A program made the position numbers and the translations under genes. This document shows positions 52,746-60,876 of a stretch of 64,000 bases of DNA, in pieces (the stretch's first letter is position 1; each line of letters opens with the position of its first letter). Below the pieces are notes generated by a model that saw nothing but the letters and a program-made list of their open reading frames with translations, was not told the origin of the DNA and searched no databases. Origin of the DNA: Saccharospirillaceae bacterium (GTDB lineage Bacteria; Pseudomonadota; Gammaproteobacteria; Pseudomonadales; Oceanobacteraceae); the NCBI GenBank assembly GCA_022448365.1, contig JAKVCS010000003.1:124001-188000 (forward strand), in the 5' to 3' direction.

Positions 52746-54389
52746 ATGCAACGTGAAGTTATGGAATACGACGTAGTTATCGTCGGCGGCGGTCCTGCCG
52801 GCCTGTCTACTGCAATCCGAATCAAGCAGCTGGCCGAAGAAGCCGGAGAAGAAATTGCAGTTTGTCTGGTAGAGAAAGGTTCTGAGGTTGGCGCACACAT
52901 CCTGTCTGGCGCAGTAATCGAAGATCGTGCTCTGGCCGAGTTATTCCCTGATTGGAAAGAGCTGGGTGCGCCGCTGAACACACCTGTTAAAGGTGATGAA
53001 GTTTACTTCCTGACCAGTGAAGAGAAAGCTACAAAAGCTCCACACTGGGCAATCCCAAAACCAATGCACAACGATGGCAACTACATCGTATCACTGGGTA
53101 ATGTTGCCCGCTGGCTGGGTGAACAAGCAGAAAACCTGGGAGTGGAGATCTATCCGGGCTTCCCTGCAGCCGAATACATTGTTGAAGACGGCGTTGTTAA
53201 AGGCATCGTGACCGGCGACATGGGCATCAGCGAAGAAGGCGAGCAAAAAGACAGTTACATGCCAGGTATGGAGCTGCGAGCCAAGTACACTATTTTTGCA
53301 GAAGGCTGTCGAGGCCACTTGGGTAAGCAACTGATCTCTGAGTTCAAGCTGGATGAAGGCAAAGATCCGCAGCATTACGGCATCGGAATCAAGGAGCTTT
53401 GGGACATCAACCCAGAGCTGCATGAAGAAGGCCTGGTATTGCACGGTGCTGGCTGGCCTCTGAGCGAATCAGGGTCTTCTGGCGGCTTCTTCCTGTATCA
53501 CGCTGAAAATAATCAGGTGGTTGTTGGTCTTATTACCGATTTGTCTTACGACAACCCGCACCTAAGCCCGTTTGATGAATTCCAGCGGATGAAACACCAT
53601 CCAGTAATCAAGAAATACCTCGAAGGTGGCAAGCGCGTATCCTACGGCGCACGTGCAATCACTAAAGGTGGCTTAAACTGCTTGCCTAAGATGACCTTCC
53701 CGGGTGGTCTTGTTGTCGGTTGTGATGCTGGCACGCTGAATTTCGCTAAAATCAAGGGAACTCACACAGCCATGAAGAGCGGCATTGTTGCCGCAGAGCA
53801 GGTTGTTGCGGCAATGAAAGCGGGCCGCGCTAACGATGAAATTGTTGAATTTACCCAAGCGTTTGAAGACAGCTGGGCATGGCAAGAGCTGCATCGTAGT
53901 CGTAATTTCGGCCCGGCAATGCACAAATTCGGCACCTTCTTAGGTGGTGCTTTTAATTTCGTTGATCAAAACCTCTTCCCTCTTCCGGTTACCCTGCATG
54001 ACACTACGCCAGATCATGCAACGCTCAAGCCAGCGTCGGAGTGCAAAACGATCGACTATCCTAAGCCGGATGGCGTCATCAGCTTCGCCAAACTGGATTC
54101 GGTCTTCATTGGCAATGTGAACCATGCTGAGGATCAGTTATGCCATCTTCGTTTAAAAGACAGCAGCATTCCGCTAGGTATAAACCTTGAGAAATGGCAT
54201 GAGCCGGCCCAGCGTTACTGCCCTGCCGGTGTATATGAAATCGTTGAAGATGAAGACAAAGGTCAGCGCTTCCAGATCAACTCGCAGAACTGCGTACACT
54301 GCAAGACGTGCGACATTAAAGATCCATCTCAAAATATAACCTGGGTAACTCCAGAGGGCGGCGGTGGTCCAAACTACCCGAATATGTAA
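52746..54389 (+). CDS. Electron transfer flavoprotein-ubiquinone oxidoreductase
   Basis: Membrane-bound flavoprotein that passes electrons from reduced ETF to ubiquinone. The 547-residue protein starts with the FAD motif YDVVIVGGGPAGLSTAIRI and ends with a [4Fe-4S] domain whose cysteines appear to be C492 (RYCPAGVYEI), C516, C519 and C522 (NCVHCKTCDIKDP), followed by ITWVTPEGGGGPNYPNM, the usual C-terminus. It reads away from etfBA, and all three serve beta-oxidation. A good GAGGAGA ribosome site precedes the ATG, and a terminator follows. Confidence 0.97.
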   Translation: MQREVMEYDVVIVGGGPAGLSTAIRIKQLAEEAGEEIAVCLVEKGSEVGAHILSGAVIEDRALAELFPDWKELGAPLNTPVKGDEVYFLTSEEKATKAPHWAIPKPMHNDGNYIVSLGNVARWLGEQAENLGVEIYPGFPAAEYIVEDGVVKGIVTGDMGISEEGEQKDSYMPGMELRAKYTIFAEGCRGHLGKQLISEFKLDEGKDPQHYGIGIKELWDINPELHEEGLVLHGAGWPLSESGSSGGFFLYHAENNQVVVGLITDLSYDNPHLSPFDEFQRMKHHPVIKKYLEGGKRVSYGARAITKGGLNCLPKMTFPGGLVVGCDAGTLNFAKIKGTHTAMKSGIVAAEQVVAAMKAGRANDEIVEFTQAFEDSWAWQELHRSRNFGPAMHKFGTFLGGAFNFVDQNLFPLPVTLHDTTPDHATLKPASECKTIDYPKPDGVISFAKLDSVFIGNVNHAEDQLCHLRLKDSSIPLGINLEKWHEPAQRYCPAGVYEIVEDEDKGQRFQINSQNCVHCKTCDIKDPSQNITWVTPEGGGGPNYPNM

Positions 54390-54410
54390 ACCGCTCGAGT
54401 CATGACAATG

Positions 54411-54445
54411 GCGGCGTTTCTGAAAAGAAGCGCCGCTTTTTTTTT
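54411..54445 (+). terminator. Terminator after the ETF-QO gene
   Basis: Stem GCGGCGTTTC / GAAGCGCCGC (one G-T pair) with a six-base loop, followed by nine T residues. Confidence 0.93.
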
Positions 54446-54616
54446 GCAAATTTTTAGGCGGTATAGGCTTACCACTTCAATAACAGTGCCTTAAAAAGCC
54501 GATCTGAACCATCAGATTTATCAGAAAGAATCGTTCTATTTTTGGCAATTGAGCATCCAGTCCAAAAAACTCACTATAAGCCCTGTTAAACAATTATCAT
54601 TTAACTGGAATCTTTT

Positions 54617-55333
54617 ATGAGTATTCAGCAAGACTATTTATCCGTATGCGACTACCCAATCAGTCGGCGCTGGCCAGCCAAAAACCCAGATATCATCCAG
54701 CTGTATTCTTATCCCACTCCGAACGGAGTGAAAATATCGATTGCATTGGAAGAAATGGGCCTTGATTACGAACCACACAGGGTCGGACTTAACGACGCAG
54801 ATGTGAAAAGTCCGGAATTTTTATCACTCAACCCAAACAATAAAATCCCAGCCATCATCGACCCAGCCGGCCCAAATGGTAAGCCCATAGGCCTGTTCGA
54901 GTCAGGCGCAATCCTGCTCTACCTGGCAGAAAAAACTGGAAAGCTACTGGGTGACAGTCTCGCCGAGAGAGCAAAGATAACCCAGTGGCTGATGTTTCAG
55001 ATGGGAGGCCTAGGACCGATGACTGGTCAGCTGGGCTACTTTCATGCATTTGCCGGCAAGGGCATTGAGGACCCCCGCCCACGCGAGCGGTATTACAACG
55101 AAGTGAAGCGCTTGCTAAACGTGGTCGATCAACAAGTCGCCGATCAGGATTGGATTTCGGGCAACTTTTCTATATCTGACATCGCAATCGGACCCTGGTT
55201 ACAAACCATTCCAAAATTTTATAAAGCAGAAAAGGAGGTTGAACTGGCAACATTTAAGAACGTTCAAGCTTACATTGAGCGCTTTGCGGCGCGACCTGCT
55301 GTTATTAAAGGGTGGAATATTCCTGGGGCATAA
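54617..55333 (+). CDS. Glutathione S-transferase family protein (YfcG/YghU type)
   Basis: A 238-residue thioredoxin-fold plus helical-domain protein. The N-terminal motif IQLYSYPTPNGVKISIALEEMGLDYE with Thr-Pro-Asn near the active site is typical of Nu-class enzymes (YfcG, YghU), which act as glutathione-dependent disulfide-bond reductases instead of ordinary conjugating transferases. FLSLNPNNKIPAIIDP and GLFESGAILLYLAEKTG form the glutathione-binding part, and FSISDIAIGPWL is the helical-domain N-cap. It is a single gene. Exact substrate is unknown. Confidence 0.9.
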   Translation: MSIQQDYLSVCDYPISRRWPAKNPDIIQLYSYPTPNGVKISIALEEMGLDYEPHRVGLNDADVKSPEFLSLNPNNKIPAIIDPAGPNGKPIGLFESGAILLYLAEKTGKLLGDSLAERAKITQWLMFQMGGLGPMTGQLGYFHAFAGKGIEDPRPRERYYNEVKRLLNVVDQQVADQDWISGNFSISDIAIGPWLQTIPKFYKAEKEVELATFKNVQAYIERFAARPAVIKGWNIPGA

Positions 55334-55451
55334 AAACAATAGCGACATAAGACACTGCAACAGAAGCTTTTACTAAAACTGAGGCGGTGCTAGACAACGC
55401 TTTAACTGCAGCAGACTACCCAGTCAGTCACGCTGGATTACTGCTGCAGAA

Positions 55452-55982
55452 TCAGCCCACCTTAAACTCAACTCCCGCCGAGCGAATAACAAATTCTGAA
55501 GCTGCATCTTCTGATGGCTTCTCTTCGGCCAATCCTGCTAAATCATAAAAGGCATTTCTGGAAAATCGCGCCTTTAAGCCGTTACGGACATCAATTTCGG
55601 GAAGCAACTCTCCGTCTAATTCAGATAATTTTAGCGGGTGTTGACTGCTGATTATTAATAAATCACCGGTATTTGTAATCGCGTCAATATGATCAGGCTT
55701 CGGATCAATCATTGTGATCATAAACGGGTGGTCCTCAACCTGTATCCGCCATTTCTCTACCGGCGTCAGAATAAAAAAATCCTCTCCTTCTTTACGCAAA
55801 ATACTGGCAAATAAGCGCACCAGCCTTTCACGCTGAATTTTGACACCTTCATGCCACCATGAGCCGTCTTTGCGAATAACCATATCCATATCACCGCTTA
55901 ATGCCGGCTGCCACTTTTCCATTGGCGGCAACTGGTTACTGTCCTTAAGACCAATTTGCTGTTCAAGATTAGATAGTTTCAT
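55452..55982 (-). CDS. DUF1285 domain protein
   Basis: A 176-residue soluble protein that fits the DUF1285 family. Typical segments are KWQPALSGDMDMVIRKDGSWWHEG, RERLVRLFASILRKEGEDFFILTPVEKWRIQVEDHPF and LPEIDVRNGLKARFSRNAFYDL. The function of the family is not established. It lies 50 bases after the radical SAM gene on the same strand, so they may share a transcript. Confidence 0.85.
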   Translation of the reverse strand: MKLSNLEQQIGLKDSNQLPPMEKWQPALSGDMDMVIRKDGSWWHEGVKIQRERLVRLFASILRKEGEDFFILTPVEKWRIQVEDHPFMITMIDPKPDHIDAITNTGDLLIISSQHPLKLSELDGELLPEIDVRNGLKARFSRNAFYDLAGLAEEKPSEDAASEFVIRSAGVEFKVG

Positions 55983-56032
55983 AACAACCCTCTTCTTTAA
56001 TAAAAGTCGATAGTTTTATGCCAGCCAAAATA

Positions 56033-56917
56033 TTAAAGTCCGCGCTGCCACTCCTGACGAAGTGCGATCCGCCCAGCCATGGCATCATCAAGCTGCGCTA
56101 ACATTGCAGCTTTATCCTCACCTAGGTTTCCTTTTAACGGTAAATAATTCGACGCATGATCACTGCGAAATACAGTATTTTTCAGCTCCAGCGTATTAAT
56201 TAACAAACGCAGCTCTTTAAACAATTGCAGTTGATTCGGCAACTGGTACTCGCCATTAAAACCTTGCTTAACACGCTCATCACCCATTGGATAGCTGACT
56301 ACTAAGGTCGACAGATAATCCGGCTGAGCATCATTCATTAATAAGGCTGAGTTACGCGCATGCTGCTCACTGTATTTAACGCCACCCATACCATTTAGAA
56401 TCATGACTGAGGATTTAATACCCGCCTGCTTGATTTTAACCAGTGCATCGAGAGTAGACTGATACGTCTCGCCCTTATTAATAAATTGCAGCACCTCATC
56501 ATCGCCACTTTCCGCCCCGACATACAGAATGCCTAAGCCCAAATCACGCATTTGTTGCAATTCATCTACAGATTTTTTGCGGACGTTTCTTGGCAAACAA
56601 TACGCCCCCACTCGCTTAACCCAGGGCGTGTAGTGCTTAATCGCCTCCAGAATGGTGATTAACTTGCGTGACGACAGAACCATCGCATCACCATCAGCAA
56701 GAAAAATCTTTTCGAAACGTGGACCTAAAGCCGCAGCCTCCTGTAGCTCCTCAATAACCTCTTCCTCCTTCTTCGCTCGGAATTTTTTCTGCGGCTGTGT
56801 GTACATATCGCAAAAGGTACAGTTATTCCAGGAGCAGCCATTGGTGACCTGCAGGATCAAAGATCGCCCTTCAGAGGGTGGGCGGAAAACGGGTTCTATA
56901 TAATCGAAAAGACTCAT
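56033..56917 (-). CDS. Radical SAM protein with a CX4CX2C cluster motif
   Basis: An enzyme of about 294 residues with a [4Fe-4S] SAM-cleaving domain. The cluster cysteines are in TNGCSWNNCTFCDMY, that is CX4CX2C rather than the usual CX3CX2C. Further features of the barrel are KIFLADGDAMVLSS, LGILYVGAESGDDEVLQFINKG (SAM-binding glycine and glutamate region) and SVMILNGMGG. I chose the ATG giving MSLFDYIEPVFRPPSEG, not one 27 codons earlier. No second cluster or cobalamin domain is visible. The substrate is unknown. A DUF1285 gene follows. Confidence 0.88.
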   Translation of the reverse strand: MSLFDYIEPVFRPPSEGRSLILQVTNGCSWNNCTFCDMYTQPQKKFRAKKEEEVIEELQEAAALGPRFEKIFLADGDAMVLSSRKLITILEAIKHYTPWVKRVGAYCLPRNVRKKSVDELQQMRDLGLGILYVGAESGDDEVLQFINKGETYQSTLDALVKIKQAGIKSSVMILNGMGGVKYSEQHARNSALLMNDAQPDYLSTLVVSYPMGDERVKQGFNGEYQLPNQLQLFKELRLLINTLELKNTVFRSDHASNYLPLKGNLGEDKAAMLAQLDDAMAGRIALRQEWQRGL

Positions 56918-57255
56918 CACGGGTGCTTTTGTAGTAGTTTTCCTAATTTTACCGCCAGTAAACAATAAGCTGAAGCACCAGGTAGGATGCATCCGCATAA
57001 TCAGACCGCCAGTCCCCCTCTAGCAATAACGAGCCTTACTAATTCATGACGATACCAATCATTTTGAATCGTCTGCGCTTCGTCACTCCCAAAAGACATG
57101 CAAGCCTCTGTAAGATAAATTTCCATCCACAAGACGTTTAAGTCGATCACAATAATGGATTATGCAAGGCGCTTGATTCAAATAAGGAAAATGCCGGTAT
57201 CACAACAAAAAAAGTGGCGAACCGATTAGAAAGTATCTGGAAAATGAAATATAAA
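56918..57255. other. Non-coding gap between the radical SAM gene and the tRNA genes
   Basis: About 340 bases, rich in A and T, with no reading frame that I can support. It should hold the 3' end of the tRNA transcript and the promoter of the radical SAM gene. I see no clear terminator stem; an A-run at about 57212-57219 would be a T-run for the minus strand, but the stem before it is weak. Confidence 0.5.
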
Positions 57256-57342
57256 TGGTGCCCGGGGCCGGACTTGAACCGGCACGTCCGTTAGGACGGG
57301 AGATTTTAAGTCTCCTGTGTCTACCAATTCCACCACCCGGGC
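57256..57342 (-). tRNA. leuZ: tRNA-Leu (anticodon TAA)
   Basis: 87 bases including an encoded CCA. The acceptor stem GCCCGGG pairs with CCCGGGC; the anticodon loop has ACTTAAAAT with TAA; a long variable arm (CCCGTCCTAACGGAC) and the TTCAAGTCC T-loop are typical of class II tRNA. It is the third tRNA after pgsA, as leuZ is in E. coli. Confidence 0.97.
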
Positions 57343-57417
57343 ATCGGGGTCAACATAACGTTGATGCAGTGTGGCACTGCCAGGAATTTATCGCTTTGAT
57401 CGACCACACTGATAAAG

Positions 57418-57491
57418 TGGAGGCGCGAGCCGGATTCGAACCGGCGTCAGCGGATTTGCAATCCGCGGCATGGCCTCTTTGCTATCGCGCC
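57418..57491 (-). tRNA. cysT: tRNA-Cys (anticodon GCA)
   Basis: 74 bases including CCA. It starts GGCGCGATAGCAAAG, the anticodon loop is ATTGCAAAT with GCA, and the T-loop is GTTCGAATCC. It lies between tRNA-Leu and tRNA-Gly, the same order as glyW-cysT-leuZ. Confidence 0.97.
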
Positions 57492-57519
57492 AATATCGAT
57501 ATCAACCCCTGCGAGGAGT

Positions 57520-57595
<76 letters not shown>

Positions 57596-57713
57596 TAAAC
57601 GATGCAGCGCATTTTAGAGAATGCGCTAATGAAGTCAACTGTTTTTTCTTACTTTTTAAGCACTTAGCCTGCTTTTATAAATTTTTATCAGAATTCAGCT
57701 ATCGCCGACAGCG

Positions 57714-58262
57714 TCATTTACTTGCAACTAAATCGGGCCAAGCAGCTTTGAGATAGACAAACATAGACCAAATAGTAAGGATTGACGCACCAAACAGGCA
57801 GATCCAGCCAACCGTTTCGACGTAGTGATGAAAGCCGCCCGCCATCAGGAAAAAGATAGCTGACATCTGCAGGAAGGTTTTCACCTTACCCACATAACTG
57901 ACTGCAACGCTGGCACGCTTGCCAAGCTCGGCCATCCACTCACGCAGTGCTGATATCACAATTTCGCGACCAACAATAATCATTGCCGGTATCGTCAACC
58001 ATATCGTCGCAAACTCCTCAACCAGCAATATAAAAGCGACTGCAACAATCAGCTTATCCGCAACAGGGTCGAGGAACGCACCGAGTGGCGTACTTTGATT
58101 CAGCTTACGAGCAAGGTAACCATCAAACCAATCGGTTACTGCAGCAAGCCAAAATAGTAATGCGGCCCATAACTTTCCACCCTCACCCAACCAATAGAAA
58201 CAAATCACCATCATTGGAATCATGATGATCCGACCCAATGTGAGGATGTTTGGCAAATTCAT
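57714..58262 (-). CDS. pgsA: CDP-diacylglycerol-glycerol-3-phosphate 3-phosphatidyltransferase
   Basis: Integral membrane enzyme that makes phosphatidylglycerol phosphate, the committed step to acidic phospholipids. The 182-residue protein has the CDP-alcohol phosphotransferase motif DG-x2-AR-x8-G-x3-D-x3-D in two pieces: DWFDGYLARKLN and LGAFLDPVADK. About five to six membrane helices are visible. It is 33 bases after uvrC, with the three tRNA genes downstream, as in E. coli. Confidence 0.96.
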   Translation of the reverse strand: MNLPNILTLGRIIMIPMMVICFYWLGEGGKLWAALLFWLAAVTDWFDGYLARKLNQSTPLGAFLDPVADKLIVAVAFILLVEEFATIWLTIPAMIIVGREIVISALREWMAELGKRASVAVSYVGKVKTFLQMSAIFFLMAGGFHHYVETVGWICLFGASILTIWSMFVYLKAAWPDLVASK

Positions 58263-58295
58263 GTGTTTTTACTCCTAACGCTAACCGCGCAAAAA

Positions 58296-60122
58296 TTATT
58301 CACCGTGCAGATGAGCAAATATTTGCCCAGCAAGCTTTCTGCTGATTCCGGGAACCTTCTCCAGTTCCTCGCGACGCGCACCGCGCATGTTCTTTAGACT
58401 ACCAAAGTGCAGTAGTAGCTCCCGACGACGTTTGGGGCCGATGCCTGGCAGCGTCTCCAGGAGAGATTCGCCTCGACTTTTAGCCCTAGCTTTACGATGG
58501 CCAGTTATCGCAAAGCGGTGTGCTTCATCGCGAACCATTTGCAAAAGACGAAAACCTTCATCGTGAGCGTCGGGCATTATAGGGTGAGTTGCATTGGCTT
58601 CCCATAGGAATTCCCAGCCGGACTTACGAGTCTCCCCTTTAGAAATACCAAACGCAGCGACATCACCCGCCAATTCGAGGCCATTAAGCACATCGCTAAT
58701 CCGGTTAATCTGCCCCCTACCACCATCAATCAATAATAAATCAGGCAAATCCTGCTGTTCTTTAAGCCGAGTAAGATGCCTCGTTACTGCCTGATCGAGC
58801 GCGGCATAATCGTCACCCGCCGCAACGCCTTTGATTGAAAAACGACGATAGCGAGATTTAGTTAATCCTTCCTCATCCCCATAAACAACACAAGAGGCAT
58901 ACGTTGCCTCACCCTGAGAGTGACTGATATCGAAGCACTCAATGCGCTTGGGCACACTGGGTAAGGTCAGTAAATCAGCTACTTTTTCCAGTTTATTGAG
59001 CGCAGCCTGGCGTCCGGAAATTTTCGTTTGAGCACCCGTGCGTGCATTTTCCTGAGCCATATGCAACCACTGCCTATTGGATCCCCGTAAGCCCAGAGAG
59101 TGCAGGACTCTCTTTTGGAAATGCAGTTGAATAGCATCAAGCAGGGGTTCGACTTGTTCTTTGTCTACATCAAGAATCAGATCTTTAGGAAGACCATCGA
59201 CAGCGTGGTCAGCCAGGTAGAACTGACTGACAAATTCAGTCAGTAATTCAGGCAATTCTTCGCCAGCCTTATTGTCAGGGTAGAAATTCTGGCTCGAGGT
59301 AAGACGGCCGTTGCGAAATGTCAGGCGGTGAATACAAATAATCTCCTGCCAGTCGACAATACCCCAAGCATCGGCATTACCAGAACCGCCATCGACGAAT
59401 TGCTTTTCCTGAATACGGCGCATCATCTCAATCTGATCACGCAATTCACCGGCACGCTCAAAATTCAGTGTTTCTGCCTCCTGCTGCATTTCCTCCTGCA
59501 GCAGTTGAATTAACTCACGACTCTTGCCTTGTAGAAACAACCGTGCGTGCTCTATATCCCTCTGATAATCCTCTTTCGAAATTTTACCAACACACGGCGC
59601 AGAGCATCGTTTAATTTCATACTGCAAACATGGGCGGCTACGATGATTAAAGTAGGAGTCTTCGCAGGAACGCAGCAAAAATATTCGCTGCAAATGATTA
59701 AGCGCTTCGCGCACGGCGCCACTGTTTGGGTATGGTCCGAAATAGCGACCATCTTTCTTTCGCTTACCACGGCGATAGGCGAGTAATGGGTAATCGTGAT
59801 CGGAAAGGTGCAGGAACGGGTAGGATTTACCGTCCTTCAGTAGAATATTGTATTGCGGTCGATGTTGCTTGATCAGCGTTTGCTCAAGTAGCAATGCCTC
59901 CGCTTCGTTAGCTGTCACGGTCACTTCAATGTGGTGAATATGACTAACCAACGCCACCGTTTTGGTGTTTAAGCCACGGGCGCGAAAATAGCTAGAAACC
60001 CGATTTTTTAGATTTTTTGCTTTACCGACATAAAGCAGCTCGCCATCTTCCGCGAACATACGATAAACCCCTGAGCGCTGACTCAGGGTTTGAAGAAATG
60101 CCGCAATATCAAACTCCGCCAT
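58296..60122 (-). CDS. uvrC: Excinuclease ABC subunit C
   Basis: Nuclease of nucleotide-excision repair that makes both cuts beside the lesion. The 608-residue protein has the GIY-YIG domain at the N-terminus (GVYRMFAEDGELLYVGKAKNLKNRV), a UVR domain (ETLNFERAGELRDQIEMM), the RNase H-like nuclease half (ECFDISHSQGEATYASCVVY, LLLIDGGRGQINR), and C-terminal helix-hairpin-helix motifs (LETLPGIGPKRRRELLLHFG). It overlaps gacA (ATGA), so both are translated from one transcript. Confidence 0.97.
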   Translation of the reverse strand: MAEFDIAAFLQTLSQRSGVYRMFAEDGELLYVGKAKNLKNRVSSYFRARGLNTKTVALVSHIHHIEVTVTANEAEALLLEQTLIKQHRPQYNILLKDGKSYPFLHLSDHDYPLLAYRRGKRKKDGRYFGPYPNSGAVREALNHLQRIFLLRSCEDSYFNHRSRPCLQYEIKRCSAPCVGKISKEDYQRDIEHARLFLQGKSRELIQLLQEEMQQEAETLNFERAGELRDQIEMMRRIQEKQFVDGGSGNADAWGIVDWQEIICIHRLTFRNGRLTSSQNFYPDNKAGEELPELLTEFVSQFYLADHAVDGLPKDLILDVDKEQVEPLLDAIQLHFQKRVLHSLGLRGSNRQWLHMAQENARTGAQTKISGRQAALNKLEKVADLLTLPSVPKRIECFDISHSQGEATYASCVVYGDEEGLTKSRYRRFSIKGVAAGDDYAALDQAVTRHLTRLKEQQDLPDLLLIDGGRGQINRISDVLNGLELAGDVAAFGISKGETRKSGWEFLWEANATHPIMPDAHDEGFRLLQMVRDEAHRFAITGHRKARAKSRGESLLETLPGIGPKRRRELLLHFGSLKNMRGARREELEKVPGISRKLAGQIFAHLHGE

Positions 60123-60784
60123 CAGGCGGAGGCACCAGAGCTAACCGTTCCCGGATCTACCAAGCCGTGACGCATAGCAAGCAGTGTTAGCTCGACATCG
60201 CTGTCAATGTCGAGCTTATCAAAGATGCGATAGCGATAACTATTGACTGTCTTCGGACTCAGAAACAGCTTTTCACTGATTGCCTGAACTTTCTGACAGC
60301 CAACAATCATCAGCGCAATTTGCATTTCACGTTCGGATAATTCATCAAACGGTGACGTCTGATCCTGTTGAAATGGCTTTAACGCCATTCGCTGAGCAAT
60401 TTCCGGACTGATGTATTTTTGTCCCGTTTTTACCTTGAGAATCGCATTGTACATTTCGGCGGCATCCGCGCCCTTAGTGATGTATCCACTGGCACCAGCC
60501 TGCAACAGTCTGGATGCAAACGGATTGTCATCACAAGCAGTCACCGCGATCACATGCACATCAGGGTTTTGGCGCAGGATTTTTCGGGTTGCTTCCAGCC
60601 CACCAATACCCGGCATGCGAATATCCATGAGAATAATATCTGGCGGCGTTTCCTTGGCGAACTGCACCGCATCTTCACCACTTGCGGCCTCTCCTATCAC
60701 CTCAATGCCATTCTGATCAGCTAAGATTCGCGATATCCCTGAGCGAACCAATTCGTGATCATCAACGACCAAAACCTTAATCAA
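60122..60784 (-). CDS. gacA: Response regulator GacA/UvrY
   Basis: LuxR-type response regulator of the BarA/GacS system that controls CsrA-binding small RNAs. The 220-residue protein has a receiver domain with the phosphoryl aspartate in ILMDIRMPGIGG, followed by a LuxR helix-turn-helix (DELSEREMQIALMIV, ISEKLFLSPKTVNSYRYRIFDKL). Assignment to GacA/UvrY rests on sequence and on the conserved neighbour uvrC, whose start it overlaps. The sensor kinase is not in the window. Confidence 0.95.
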   Translation of the reverse strand: MIKVLVVDDHELVRSGISRILADQNGIEVIGEAASGEDAVQFAKETPPDIILMDIRMPGIGGLEATRKILRQNPDVHVIAVTACDDNPFASRLLQAGASGYITKGADAAEMYNAILKVKTGQKYISPEIAQRMALKPFQQDQTSPFDELSEREMQIALMIVGCQKVQAISEKLFLSPKTVNSYRYRIFDKLDIDSDVELTLLAMRHGLVDPGTVSSGASA

Positions 60785-60876
60785 AGGTAACTACCTCGCT
60801 TTTGCTATCTGTCCGCTATCACACTAGAACGGTTTGCTTGTAATTATTATCAAATTAATCAACGCGTGTTGTTGCA

